A stretch of DNA of 64,000 nucleotides from CTSoil-075 sp964292325 (GCA_964292325.1 CAXYVG010000006.1:1-64000), one strand, 5' to 3'. Positions 53,948 through 63,217 are shown, numbered from the stretch's first letter. Notes: generated from the sequence alone by a model not told the origin. Made by a program: numbers and translations.

Positions 53948-54144
53948 GTACAATGTTTTACGATTAATGATTTGTGAGGTGTGAAGTGTAGGTGAACGTA
54001 GTGAGATAGGAGTGAATTTAAAAAAACGATATAAAACAGCTAAATTCATTTTGTTTTTGTACAATATTGTACGAAAAATATTTATGTCTATTGACAGATA
54101 AAGCCTGGTTTATTATAATTTATACGTAGTGTACAATGTTGTAC
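53948..54144 (+). promoter_or_regulatory. Strong promoter with three GTACAAT palindromic operators
   Basis: TTGACA (54091-54096), 17 bp, TATAAT (54114-54119): a perfect SigA consensus. Three 14-bp palindromes of the form GTACAATATTGTAC surround it: 53948-53961 (GTACAATGTTTTAC), 54059-54072 (perfect), and 54131-54144 (GTACAATGTTGTAC). The last covers the start-site region. The layout, one site just upstream of -35 and one just downstream of -10, implies tight repression of the ietA-like operon. Confidence 0.82.
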
Positions 54145-54163
54145 AAGAAAAGGAGTGTTTAAC

Positions 54164-55327
54164 ATGAAAGCTAAATTGATTGAAGCACTCATTGTCGCCC
54201 ATTGTTCTGGAGATGAAAGTGAGTTTGCTAAAGCTCTGCTTGAGATTACAAAAGATGAAGAAAAGAAAGGGAATGTAGCACTAGCTACACAACTATCTAA
54301 TGCATATAAGAGTGGAGAAAATACTGTTATTTCCAAAGGAATTGTAGCTAATAACAAAAAAAACAATTCAATGATGCCGCAGGCTTTTCAGCAGATGACT
54401 GCACCTAGAGATAAAGAAAGTATGTTGGAACTATACGAAATAATAAGCCCCGAGATTGAACTTAATGATGTTGTGCTACCTGATAAACAAAAAGAAATTT
54501 TACTACAGATCATACAGGAGCAAAAAGATGCAGAGAATTTAATGAAAAATAATCTTTTTCCTGCGAATCGACTTCTGCTTTGTGGCCCTCCTGGATGTGG
54601 AAAAACGATAACAGCTCAGGCGCTAGCAAACGAACTGAACTTGCCAATGGCTTATGTTCGTTTAGATGGATTAGTATCATCATATTTAGGTCAAACAAGC
54701 ACGAATTTGAGAAAAGTATTTGATGCAGTAAAAGGCCAGAATATCGTTCTATTTTTAGATGAATTTGATGCTATTGCGAAAAAAAGAGATGATTCAAATG
54801 AGCTTGGGGAGTTAAAACGTGTAGTAACCACCCTGCTTCAGAATTTTGACAACATGCCGCCCAATGTATTTTTAATCGCAGCGACGAATCATCAACATTT
54901 ATTAGATCCTGCAATATGGCGACGTTTTAACTTGGCGATTGTACTTGAATTGCCGAATGAAGAACAAAGAGAAAAACTTATTACAAAATGGATTCATGAA
55001 CTGAAAATTGTAGCCAAGTTAAATATAAACCAAATTGCAAAATTATCAGATGGTCTGAATTGTGCTCAAATAAAAGAATTAATAATAGCTACAGCAAAGA
55101 AATATTTTATTAATAAAGAAAAAGTATCTAATGATGATATTATTAGCATCTTATTTCAGCAGCTTACTCTATATTCTGGAAACAGTGATGAAATGTGGAA
55201 TGTAATAAAGATAATGAACGAGAGAGGCATTAGCCTTAGGGTACTTGCAAAAGCAACAGGTATTCCTCATAGTACTTTGAATTATAGACTAAATAAAAAT
55301 GTAAAGGAGAGTAGTATTGATGAGTAA
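54164..55327 (+). CDS. AAA+ ATPase, IetA-like, with C-terminal helix-turn-helix
   Basis: 387 residues from ATG 54164 (8 bases after AGGAG; GTG 54155 overlaps that site). Walker A LCGPPGCGKTITAQALANEL (about 139), Walker B NIVLFLDEFDAIAKKR (about 194), sensor LIAATNH and arginine finger DPAIWRRFN: an FtsH/spastin-class AAA domain. The last 25 residues, GISLRVLAKATGIPHSTLNYRL, look like a helix-turn-helix. The gene overlaps the subtilase gene by 8 bp. AAA ATPase plus subtilase is the IetAS arrangement, known as a plasmid-maintenance and anti-phage pair. The HTH may let it repress its own promoter. Confidence 0.87.
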   Translation: MKAKLIEALIVAHCSGDESEFAKALLEITKDEEKKGNVALATQLSNAYKSGENTVISKGIVANNKKNNSMMPQAFQQMTAPRDKESMLELYEIISPEIELNDVVLPDKQKEILLQIIQEQKDAENLMKNNLFPANRLLLCGPPGCGKTITAQALANELNLPMAYVRLDGLVSSYLGQTSTNLRKVFDAVKGQNIVLFLDEFDAIAKKRDDSNELGELKRVVTTLLQNFDNMPPNVFLIAATNHQHLLDPAIWRRFNLAIVLELPNEEQREKLITKWIHELKIVAKLNINQIAKLSDGLNCAQIKELIIATAKKYFINKEKVSNDDIISILFQQLTLYSGNSDEMWNVIKIMNERGISLRVLAKATGIPHSTLNYRLNKNVKESSIDE

Positions 55328-57548
55328 CGATGATAAAAGAAAGCATTTGTGGATACCAAATGAAGAAGTAGATAATATAGAAAATAACCCTACTGCCAGA
55401 AATAAGGATCGCGGAGTAAATTTTAATGAACATGGTTCTAAACTTTCGACAGGGTTGCAAAATATTGTTACTGCGTACAGCAGACTTCAATCGGGTGATT
55501 CCTTGAGCGATGCGGATATTATGGTTTTTAAATTAATTTTGCCAGAAGGTGAAAAATTATCAAATTCAGAACGAAGAAAATTTATTGAAGCGGAAGGAAT
55601 GAAAATTAATGCAGTAAGGGATGAGCGCCACGCTATTGTTACGGCGTCGCGTTCGTTATTTAATCGATTAAGAGATAGGATTGGTGGTTATAGGGAGAGC
55701 GGTAGGGTACAGAACTTTCAATTTATCGATGGTTTTGAACCTTTTCTTAGTGCGAACAAGCAAGCTTCTTCGCTAAAACAGTATATAGGCGAATTTCAGT
55801 CTGAAAATATATCGGTTGATGTACAAATGATGTTTCTTCCTAAATTATCACAAGATATTCAAGCCAGTGCTGCAAAAAAGATTATTGAAAAAATTATAGG
55901 TTTAGAGGGCGGTCTTCCGCGCGAACCTTATCAATTGTCAGATGGAACAACAATTATTCGTGCAGAAGTTCCTATCAGAATGATTGATGAAATTGCAAAT
56001 GATACAGTTATATTTAGAATGGAACAAACACGTTTTTTTCATAACTTTCTCCCGAGTGCTATAACACCATTGTCCAAGGCGCTGGACATTTCACATGATG
56101 TCAATGTATCTACACTGCCAGTTGTGGCGGTTCTAGATAATGGCGTGAACTTTCCTAATGAACTGGAGTCGCTTATTATCACACATTGGACTGCTGCATC
56201 TTGCCAAGGTGGAGATGCTTCACATGGTACGGGAGTTGCTAGTAAGGTGGTATTCTCAAATGTGGCAAATCAACTTTCGCAAGAATATGTCATCCCAAGG
56301 GCGAGGATAGTTGATTGCTGTATATTAGATGGGGCAGTTGCTGAAGATGATATGATACATAGAATTCAAGAAGCGGTTGAGAATTTTAAGGATATTGTAA
56401 AAATATTTAATTTGTCAGCAAATAGCAATATACCAATAGATGGTGACACTATAAGTTTCATCGGATATGAAATCGATGCCTTGCAGAATAAATACAATAT
56501 AAAGTTTGTAATATCATCAGGCAATCACGGGTTATGTGTAAGCTCTTCTTCGCTTGAAGAGATGTTAGATGATGATGAAACTCGGATCGCAGCGCCGGCC
56601 GACGCTATGTTAGCAATAACCGTGGGTGCTATAGCAGGCGTGAATCACCCAGATAGTCATAGTGGAATCAACTTAGTTACGCCGTATTCTCGCATAGGAC
56701 CAGGTTTTGCAGGTTTTAGAAAACCAGACTTGGTTGCGTATGGAGCTACATGTTTAAAATCTGGAAGAGTAATACCTACAGACCCTCATGCATATATACT
56801 CGCTCCAAATGGTCAATTAACGTTAGAAGCTGGGACGAGTTTCACAGCGCCAGTTGTTGCTGGTGATCTTGCTGAAATAATTCAAGTTGTTCCCAATGAA
56901 GAGGTGCTATTGGCAGAAACCTTACTTTACCATGGTGCGCACCAATTTTGGGAAAAAGATGGCATGGAGAGAGATACTGTTGCTTATATAGGAAATTGTT
57001 ATGGTCGAGGTTTGTCTAATCCAGAAGTGAGTAAATATTCTTCACCATATAGAGTAACCTTCGTGCATTCTGGTGAATTGAATCGGAAAACAAAGCAACG
57101 CGTGAAATTTCATGTCCCGACAGTTCTTGCCCAAACCAAGGGAAATAATAAAGCGAGGGTAGTTGTTACTTGTGTTACTCAACCTCCAGTGGATAATACG
57201 AAAGGTACTGATTATCTAGGAGCTTACGTTTCAGCTTCATTACATAAACTTGATAAAAATGGAAATTCAGACCAATCATGTAATCCATCAATTACGGATG
57301 GAAGAAAAAAGTGGGATACTTGCTTTCATTTTGAAAAAATGTTTTCGAAGTTTGAGCCAGGCAGTTGGGAAATATGGCTAGAACTTTTTACTCGTTGGGA
57401 TATTGATGATGAGCAAAACATTCCCTATTCACTGGCTATAACTGTTGAGGATATGACCCAGTCAAATGATATCTATAATGCGATTCTTCTTGAAACACAA
57501 GGGCGATTCGAAGTGATGGATACGGTAAGAATTCCAATAAAAATATAA
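55320..57548 (+). CDS. S8 subtilisin-like protease, IetS-like
   Basis: 742 residues from ATG 55320 with AAAGGAG upstream, overlapping the ATPase stop. The catalytic triad is intact: D (VVAVLDNGVN, about 270), H (DASHGTGVAS, about 303) and S (LEAGTSFTAPVVAGD, about 507). There is no signal peptide, so it acts in the cytosol. About 230 N-terminal residues form an unassigned control domain and 200 C-terminal residues a beta-rich domain (VTFVHSGELNRKTKQRVKF). The proteolytic effector of the pair, presumably held in check or triggered by the ATPase. Confidence 0.9.
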   Translation: MSNDDKRKHLWIPNEEVDNIENNPTARNKDRGVNFNEHGSKLSTGLQNIVTAYSRLQSGDSLSDADIMVFKLILPEGEKLSNSERRKFIEAEGMKINAVRDERHAIVTASRSLFNRLRDRIGGYRESGRVQNFQFIDGFEPFLSANKQASSLKQYIGEFQSENISVDVQMMFLPKLSQDIQASAAKKIIEKIIGLEGGLPREPYQLSDGTTIIRAEVPIRMIDEIANDTVIFRMEQTRFFHNFLPSAITPLSKALDISHDVNVSTLPVVAVLDNGVNFPNELESLIITHWTAASCQGGDASHGTGVASKVVFSNVANQLSQEYVIPRARIVDCCILDGAVAEDDMIHRIQEAVENFKDIVKIFNLSANSNIPIDGDTISFIGYEIDALQNKYNIKFVISSGNHGLCVSSSSLEEMLDDDETRIAAPADAMLAITVGAIAGVNHPDSHSGINLVTPYSRIGPGFAGFRKPDLVAYGATCLKSGRVIPTDPHAYILAPNGQLTLEAGTSFTAPVVAGDLAEIIQVVPNEEVLLAETLLYHGAHQFWEKDGMERDTVAYIGNCYGRGLSNPEVSKYSSPYRVTFVHSGELNRKTKQRVKFHVPTVLAQTKGNNKARVVVTCVTQPPVDNTKGTDYLGAYVSASLHKLDKNGNSDQSCNPSITDGRKKWDTCFHFEKMFSKFEPGSWEIWLELFTRWDIDDEQNIPYSLAITVEDMTQSNDIYNAILLETQGRFEVMDTVRIPIKI

Positions 57549-57567
57549 TTAGAAGGAGATGGTAATA

Positions 57568-57801
57568 ATGAAAAGTAAGCCAATTCATACTGTTAAGAAT
57601 CCGAATGGTGGATGGGACAATAAGCGTGAAGGTGGTTCTAGAGCTATTAGTCACGCAGATACCAAAGTTGAGGCGACTTCAATCGGAAGGCAACAAGCAA
57701 TAAATAGTAACACTGAACACGTTATTCATAATATGAATGGTCAAATCGGTCAAAAAAATAGTTATGGAAATGATCCTTGCCCACCGAAGGATAAAAAATA
57801 A
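57568..57801 (+). CDS. DUF2188-type small protein
   Basis: 77 residues from ATG 57568 (9 bases after AAGGAG; ATG 57559 directly abuts that site). The pattern HTVKNPNGGWDNKREGGSRA, then TKVEATSIGRQQAINSNTEH and a final NDPCPPKDKK, is that of DUF2188 proteins (H-V-x-P-x-x-x-G-W...A-x-x-x-G-R...D-P-x-P-P). Function of the family is unknown; it often occurs beside toxin or defence genes. It sits between two protease genes in one run. Confidence 0.75.
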   Translation: MKSKPIHTVKNPNGGWDNKREGGSRAISHADTKVEATSIGRQQAINSNTEHVIHNMNGQIGQKNSYGNDPCPPKDKK

Positions 57802-57831
57802 TAGGATAAATAGCGAAAAGGGAGGTGAAGG

Positions 57832-58524
57832 ATTACGGCAACTTATACCAACATACAAAAATACATAAAAAATAAATATAATATCTCAGTAAAAACATGT
57901 TGGATTGCTCATATGAAAGAAATTTGTGGCTTACCATTACGTGTAGCACCAAATAGACAAGATGTATTGTTACGTACTAATCCATGTCCGCTTGATAAGA
58001 GGGGCCCAATCTTATCAGCAATGTTAGAATTAGGTCTTATTGAACCGGGTAAAGATATAATATCTAAGAACTCACGATGGATAACTGCCCTACATGAAGC
58101 TGGACATGCTGTTGCAAAAGACAAATTAGGTGGACAAGTAAACTTTCTATTCATTAAACCAGATGGTCCTGTTTACGCAGGAGGGGCTGATGTAGAGGAG
58201 TTTGATTTAACTACACAAATTGACCGATACAGAGAAATGATGGTATCTCTTGCAGGAGAGATTAGTGTAACGCTTATGAGTGTACCTAATAGTTGTAGAT
58301 ATGATTTTGCGGGTAGCGATGATCTACAAAAAAATGAAAAAATGGTGAGAGAAGATTGCCTTGCGGAAGATGGATTTATTGATGAAGAGAAATATGATTT
58401 GTTACAGGATAAAGCTTATCAAGAAATTTCAGATTTGCTTGTACGGAATAAGTCTGAGGTAGTAAAGATAGCTCAAATGTTACTAGACTGTGAAGATGGG
58501 GTAGAGATGAAATTCCCTGTCTAA
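57832..58524 (+). CDS. HEXXH metallopeptidase-like protein with a probable ATT start
   Basis: About 230 residues. The first ATG (57913) truncates a conserved-looking N-terminus: the frame is open further up, and ATT ACG GCA ACT TAT begins 6 bases after GGAGG (57821-57825), giving TATYTNIQKYIKNKYN, then TCWIAHMKEICGLPLRVAPN and NPCPLDKRGP. The centre has ITALHEAGHAVAKDKLGG, an FtsH/M41-like HEXXH zinc motif, but no AAA domain. It follows the ietAS-DUF2188 genes, so it is probably a second protease of the same island. ATT starts are rare; ACG 57835 is the alternative. Confidence 0.68.
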   Translation: MTATYTNIQKYIKNKYNISVKTCWIAHMKEICGLPLRVAPNRQDVLLRTNPCPLDKRGPILSAMLELGLIEPGKDIISKNSRWITALHEAGHAVAKDKLGGQVNFLFIKPDGPVYAGGADVEEFDLTTQIDRYREMMVSLAGEISVTLMSVPNSCRYDFAGSDDLQKNEKMVREDCLAEDGFIDEEKYDLLQDKAYQEISDLLVRNKSEVVKIAQMLLDCEDGVEMKFPV

Positions 58525-58818
58525 GCTAAATATTAGAAGGGAACGATAGTATTCTCAAAGCCCTTTTTGCTATGAGAGAATGTCATGAAATCTGCGATAA
58601 ATGCATTCCATGACATCAAAACTAATGTTGTTGCAAGCAGGGGTTAATACTCTTGCTTTTCTTTGTATTTAAAGTGGTTTAGAAGAAATAGTGTTATAAA
58701 TCAAATTAGGCAACCTATAGTAGAAGTGTGAAAATATAATTCGATTATGATAAGGAAGCATAATGTTTAAGTATTTATTCGAATTTACAAATATAAAATC
58801 ACTTTTTGGAGGAATATT

Positions 58819-59808
58819 ATGGAGATATTGAAAATGTTTTCAACTAATGAAAAAAGTATAAAACTGGAATTGAATTACAAGGAAAAATCGCTTGAAATTG
58901 CTTTTAAAGCATTTCTTAGCACATATCACTCAAATAGAGAAATCTTGGTTAATAATCAAGAATCCTATTCAAATCAATATATTGAATCATGCATTGAAAC
59001 AATTTTGCATTTTCAACATTATTTTGAGTTGTATATAAAAGAACTTCTTGAGGATGTTCACCCAATATTACCATTAAGGATGAATAATAATAAGAAAAAA
59101 GAAGTAATATTACGATATAAATTGTTAATGAAAGAACAAGTGGATATTTCTGATTATGCAGAACTAAATTCAGTGGAATTTTCTGATGCCCTAAATATCG
59201 CTTGTGAACTTTTGCAAGAAAATATTATAGATTCAAAATACCATTTCATTTTAAAAGAACGTAAAATTCTTGAAGCTTTAAATACATTTAGAAATAGAAT
59301 ATTACATAGAGGACTATATTTATTAAGATATGAAGCTTTGGATGAATTTATATGTCGCTATCTTCTTCCTTTAGTAAAAATATCATTATTATCTAATCAA
59401 AGCATGAATTTCTGCTTACCAATGCCTATTTCTTTTCCTGATTTTAACATAATGGATGAAATGATAAGAATAGGAAAGAATAAAGTGGATTTTAATAAAC
59501 TGGCGATAGTTAAAGAGATTGGAAGAGCAGCATTTAATCTACCTATATCTTTTGAAGAAGAGAGTATTCAAAGAGGCGCAATTTTGAATGTTTATGAGAC
59601 TGCTTATGGTGGATATTATGGAGCAAAGAAAGAAACTAGTTGTCCAGTATGTGGAAAAGAAACCTTGGTTTACTTTGAACATTATGATTATAGTTATATA
59701 AAATGCTTGTGCTGTGGATTTGAAGTAAATAACTTTATTGGAAAAATTGAAGAATCTAAGTTCGTGTATGATGAACTTGTCTTATGGGATTTTGATAATA
59801 AAAGATAA
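58819..59808 (+). CDS. HEPN-like protein with C-terminal zinc ribbon
   Basis: 329 residues after TGGAGG. Helical N-terminal two thirds with ALNTFRNRILHRGLYLLRYE at about 152-170, containing the R-x4-H (RNRILH) HEPN motif. The C-terminus has CPVCGKETLVYFEH and IKCLCCGFEV, a four-Cys zinc ribbon that may bind nucleic acid. It has the same RNR[LI]xH string as the protein at 12450 but is otherwise different. It is adjacent to an HNH nuclease gene in the same direction. Probably a defence RNase; not proven. Confidence 0.6.
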   Translation: MEILKMFSTNEKSIKLELNYKEKSLEIAFKAFLSTYHSNREILVNNQESYSNQYIESCIETILHFQHYFELYIKELLEDVHPILPLRMNNNKKKEVILRYKLLMKEQVDISDYAELNSVEFSDALNIACELLQENIIDSKYHFILKERKILEALNTFRNRILHRGLYLLRYEALDEFICRYLLPLVKISLLSNQSMNFCLPMPISFPDFNIMDEMIRIGKNKVDFNKLAIVKEIGRAAFNLPISFEEESIQRGAILNVYETAYGGYYGAKKETSCPVCGKETLVYFEHYDYSYIKCLCCGFEVNNFIGKIEESKFVYDELVLWDFDNKR

Positions 59809-59901
59809 TCCCAAATTAACAATAAGAACATTGAAGATATAATCCGCATTTGATTGGAAAGGTATTGTATCTTGCGCAAGTGTATTTAAGGAGAGAGACT
59901 A

Positions 59902-60951
59902 ATGAATAAACAATGCTATATCTGTGGATGTGAATTAAATAACAATAATAGATCAGAGGAACACGTTATTCATAATGCTCTTGGTGGAATGCTTAAGACA
60001 TTCAATATTTTATGTGGTAAGCATAACAAAGAATTAAATGATGATATTGATTCAAACTTTATTAATATTTTCAAACCGATATATGAGAGAATGAAAATAA
60101 AACGAGATCGGAGAGGTAATAAAAATAGATCAATTTCTGGTAAACACTTGGAAACGAATAGAGATGTTTGCGTAAACGAAGATAAGGTTTTTCCTATTAA
60201 ACCTCTTTGGGATGCGAATAATAAAATTATTTATGCTAAAGACGAAAGAACTGGACAAGACTATTTGAAAAAGCTACATAAGGATGGAGTAATTGATGAG
60301 TTAATTATAGAAAAAAGCAAGGTTTGTAGCGATTTGCCAGGGAATATACAGTTTGGATTTAATTTAGAGAATAGATATTTTAAAAGAGGGATAGCAAAAA
60401 TTGCAGTTGGATTTGCTAGCATATGTGGAATTGAGAGAGAATTAATTAAAGTAATTGATTCTGAAAAATGCAAAATAGTAGAAAAACCTATAGTAATACC
60501 ATTTATTCCTTGTTCGACCATGAATAATTGTTTGTATTTGGGAACAGAATCGTTTTATTCGATGCATATTTTATGTATTTATAATAATAAAGAAATGAAT
60601 GTTTTATATTGCTATATTGAATTGTTTAGTACTTTCAAATATATAGTCATTCTTAATGAAAACTATAAATCTAACGACATTTGTAAAAGATATTTTTACG
60701 ATATTAGCAAAGGGGAGGAAGTAGATGAAAAACAATATTTTTCATATCTACATACGAAAATGGATATTTCTGTAAAAGAAATTAAAGATAAGTTTGGGAA
60801 GAGAGATTTGAATAAACTATGTGAAATTGCTCATAACGATCCACAATGCATACAGCAGGTTCATACATTTGATTTTGTGAAATTAGAAAAATATATAGAC
60901 AGGAAAAAAGTTTATAGAAAAATGAGAAATATATTGTTGGATGACAAATAA
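59902..60951 (+). CDS. HNH endonuclease-domain protein
   Basis: 349 residues; ATG after AAGGAGAGAG. The N-terminal 60 residues hold CYICGCELN (zinc pair), SEEHVIHNALGGML and ILCGKHNKELNDDIDSNF, an HNH_5-type nuclease core with the second Cys-x2-His-like zinc pair. The remaining 290 residues are unassigned and may sense the target. Directly downstream of the HEPN-zinc gene (93 bp); the two may act together. Large HNH proteins of this form occur in defence islands. Confidence 0.75.
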   Translation: MNKQCYICGCELNNNNRSEEHVIHNALGGMLKTFNILCGKHNKELNDDIDSNFINIFKPIYERMKIKRDRRGNKNRSISGKHLETNRDVCVNEDKVFPIKPLWDANNKIIYAKDERTGQDYLKKLHKDGVIDELIIEKSKVCSDLPGNIQFGFNLENRYFKRGIAKIAVGFASICGIERELIKVIDSEKCKIVEKPIVIPFIPCSTMNNCLYLGTESFYSMHILCIYNNKEMNVLYCYIELFSTFKYIVILNENYKSNDICKRYFYDISKGEEVDEKQYFSYLHTKMDISVKEIKDKFGKRDLNKLCEIAHNDPQCIQQVHTFDFVKLEKYIDRKKVYRKMRNILLDDK

Positions 60952-61038
60952 AGTGATATATATGGTGATCGCTCCCTAAATTAGGAAAGTTATTAAAAAA
61001 TATATTAATATATAAATATATCAGGCAGGAGATCTTTT

Positions 61039-61272
61039 ATAGACTATCTAGAATTCTTACAATCCGATATATTATGCGTATTACACGATTACGGTGACAT
61101 GACAGCAGAAATGGTTAACTCAATACTAGGAACTGATGAAGAAGATGTAGAGCTTGCTCTTTTTCAATTGCTGCTCGAGGGAAAAATTAGGGAACTAGGG
61201 GAAGAAAAATATGCTGCTGTGGATGAACTAAACGTTCGACGACTCAAAAAGGATCATCCCACTATATTTTAA
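61039..61272 (+). CDS. Small winged-helix-like protein with no ATG/GTG/TTG start
   Basis: 77 residues if read from ATA 61039, 9 bases after AGGAG (61026-61030). The frame reads DYLEFLQSDILCVLHDYGDM, then VNSILGTDEEDVELALFQLL and LLEGKIRELGEEKYAAV: three helices and a short wing as in small winged-helix regulators. The first ordinary start (ATG 61099) would remove the first helix. Either a rare start codon is used, as at 57832, or the start codon has mutated and the gene is silent. Confidence 0.5.
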   Translation: MDYLEFLQSDILCVLHDYGDMTAEMVNSILGTDEEDVELALFQLLLEGKIRELGEEKYAAVDELNVRRLKKDHPTIF

Positions 61273-61711
61273 AATGGTAGATATCATTAAATTCCTTCTA
61301 ATCTGCTTCTAATCTTTCTAATCATTTTACCCCGTTGTCCATTTTTGTCCTTGGACAAGAATCCAGCAAAATCAGGCTATAGCGGTCTCGATCCGACTTG
61401 TCAGAGTACCCTGGGCTAGTTGACATCGAAGAGGTATACGGTTCGAGTCCGTCTAACAGAGGTAATCAATAATTGTTTTTAGCGGTTGGTAGGTTGTGCT
61501 TCATTTACTGTAATATTTTCGTTTATTGCGGAACACTCTAGTGTAGAAATTTGTTCATGCAATGACGATGAAAATACCCAGCGTACTTGCTGGGTAAATT
61601 AAGGATTCTATAGATTTAATTTATACCCAATGTATTACAAGCAAGCACCAATAATGGTAGGTTTAATTATAATGGGGATTTAAACTAGGAAAAGCTCAGG
61701 TTATGGAAAAC
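61273..61711. other. Non-coding stretch holding the right tRNA scar
   Basis: Contains the tRNA-Val 3' fragment (61415-61457) and a hairpin ACCCAGC/GCTGGGT (61577-61596). It also has repeated TCTAATC motifs near 61300. No gene seen. Confidence 0.5.
61415..61457 (+). repeat. Right copy of the tRNA-Val 3' fragment (direct repeat)
   Basis: 61418-61457 matches 16316-16355 at 38 of 40 bases (anticodon loop through T arm). It lacks the CCA end, running into AGAGG. Same orientation as the left copy, 45,102 bp apart. Confidence 0.75.
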
Positions 61712-63217
61712 CTAAAACCCAAAAATCTTTACTTCATCTTTGTAAATCCTGACTTCTTTTACGACATAGCGGATAAGGTGTTGCTTATCCTCAAAGGAAA
61801 TTTCGCCGGTTTTTGAAAAGTAATATTCAGCCGCTTCCTGGAGCAGGTTTGGTTGGAGGCTACTTTGCTCCTCTGAGGTCGTCTGCTCTTCTAAGAGGGC
61901 AATTTGCTTTACCAACTGCGCTTCTTCTTCTTTGATTTTGCGGAGCTTGTCGCGGAGTTCTTGTTCGCCAGTTATGCCGAGCAGGTCGTAGTTATCCATT
62001 AGAATAGTGAGCAGTTTTTGGCGGTTGAAGCGGATAGCTTCCAGTCTTTCATTTTTTAAGGATATCTCGGTTTCTTCAAAAGAAGGTGTTTCAGCGGACA
62101 GGTTATTGGCGGCTATTTCATCGGGGTTGTTAATCCAAGTAAGCACAGTGCTCCAGACAAGTTCATCAAGCTCTACCGCTTTGACTCGCTTGCCGCAGCC
62201 TTTGAATTTAGCTCCGGAGGTATTTTTAATATCTGAGTACTCAAAAACGTCTCGCCCCCAGTTTTGACTTTTTCTACCAGTCATAGTATTACCGCATTCA
62301 CCACAGCGGATAAGGCCACTCAAAAGATACTGATTTTTACTGATACCAGACCATCTCCGGCGGGATTCATCCAATAGTTTTTGGACATATAGGAAGACTT
62401 CTTCGTCAATAATAGCTGGACAGGACACTAAAATCCATTCATCTTTTGGCCGCTCTCGCATCGGAATACGATCCTCAGGATCTTTAAATTTATTTACCAA
62501 CATTCCTTCGGTGTTCCAGCGGTTATGGTAGAATTCACCGATATACGCTTTATTGGCGAGGATTTGGCGGACAACTTGTCTGTGCCATACTCCGCAATTT
62601 TTTTTTGTTGCTATTCCAAGGTTCGTCAGGTAGTGGGCAATGCCATTGATGCCGTTAACATTGTTTGTTTTGCCGGTAAAAAGATCAAATATCAGACGGA
62701 CTATTTTGGCTTCTGTTTCGTTAATCGTAAATTGGCGTGTTTCTTTATCATAATCGTAACCATAAATCTGACAGTCCCTCACGACTTTGCCCTGAAGGGC
62801 TTTCTCCCGGCGACCGCGCGACATTCTTTCAGTGATTTTTGCTTTTTCAAACTCACTGATTGCGCCGCGCATCTGAAAGAAGAGTATGCCTTCGGGGGTT
62901 TTAGCGTATTCTCCATTAACGAAAAGCAGTTCAGCGCGTCTTTCTATTTCTTCGGCGATAATCAATTGGTTGTTTAATTTTCGTGATAACCTATCTGGGT
63001 CGAGACAGATGACTTTGGTGATAAGTCCATCTTTAACATCATTTATCATTTTAGTAAGCTGTGGGCGATTGAGAACTTCGCCGGATATTCCTTCGTCGAT
63101 GTATTTTATTATTTGGTCGGTCCGGGCTTTTTTACGGCATTCGCGAATTTGATCGTCGAGGCTGTAACCGTGCTTCGCTTGATCTTCGGTCGATACTCTC
63201 GCGTAGATTGCTATCAT
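61712..63217 (-). CDS. spoIVCA: SpoIVCA-like large serine recombinase (right copy)
   Basis: 501 residues. N-terminal resolvase domain with IAIYARVSTEDQ (catalytic S9), DEGISGEVLNRPQL, CLDPDRLSRKLN and RGAISEFEKAKITERM. A recombinase domain (GIAHYLTNLGIATKKNCGVW), zinc ribbon (IRCGECGNTMTG; KGCGKRVKA) and coiled coil (about 390-450) follow. It lies 250 bp from the split in sigK, with its back to the sigK C-half, as expected for the enzyme that excises a sigK-intervening element in the mother cell. Its start overlaps a small upstream frame. Confidence 0.92.
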   Translation of the reverse strand: MIAIYARVSTEDQAKHGYSLDDQIRECRKKARTDQIIKYIDEGISGEVLNRPQLTKMINDVKDGLITKVICLDPDRLSRKLNNQLIIAEEIERRAELLFVNGEYAKTPEGILFFQMRGAISEFEKAKITERMSRGRREKALQGKVVRDCQIYGYDYDKETRQFTINETEAKIVRLIFDLFTGKTNNVNGINGIAHYLTNLGIATKKNCGVWHRQVVRQILANKAYIGEFYHNRWNTEGMLVNKFKDPEDRIPMRERPKDEWILVSCPAIIDEEVFLYVQKLLDESRRRWSGISKNQYLLSGLIRCGECGNTMTGRKSQNWGRDVFEYSDIKNTSGAKFKGCGKRVKAVELDELVWSTVLTWINNPDEIAANNLSAETPSFEETEISLKNERLEAIRFNRQKLLTILMDNYDLLGITGEQELRDKLRKIKEEEAQLVKQIALLEEQTTSEEQSSLQPNLLQEAAEYYFSKTGEISFEDKQHLIRYVVKEVRIYKDEVKIFGF

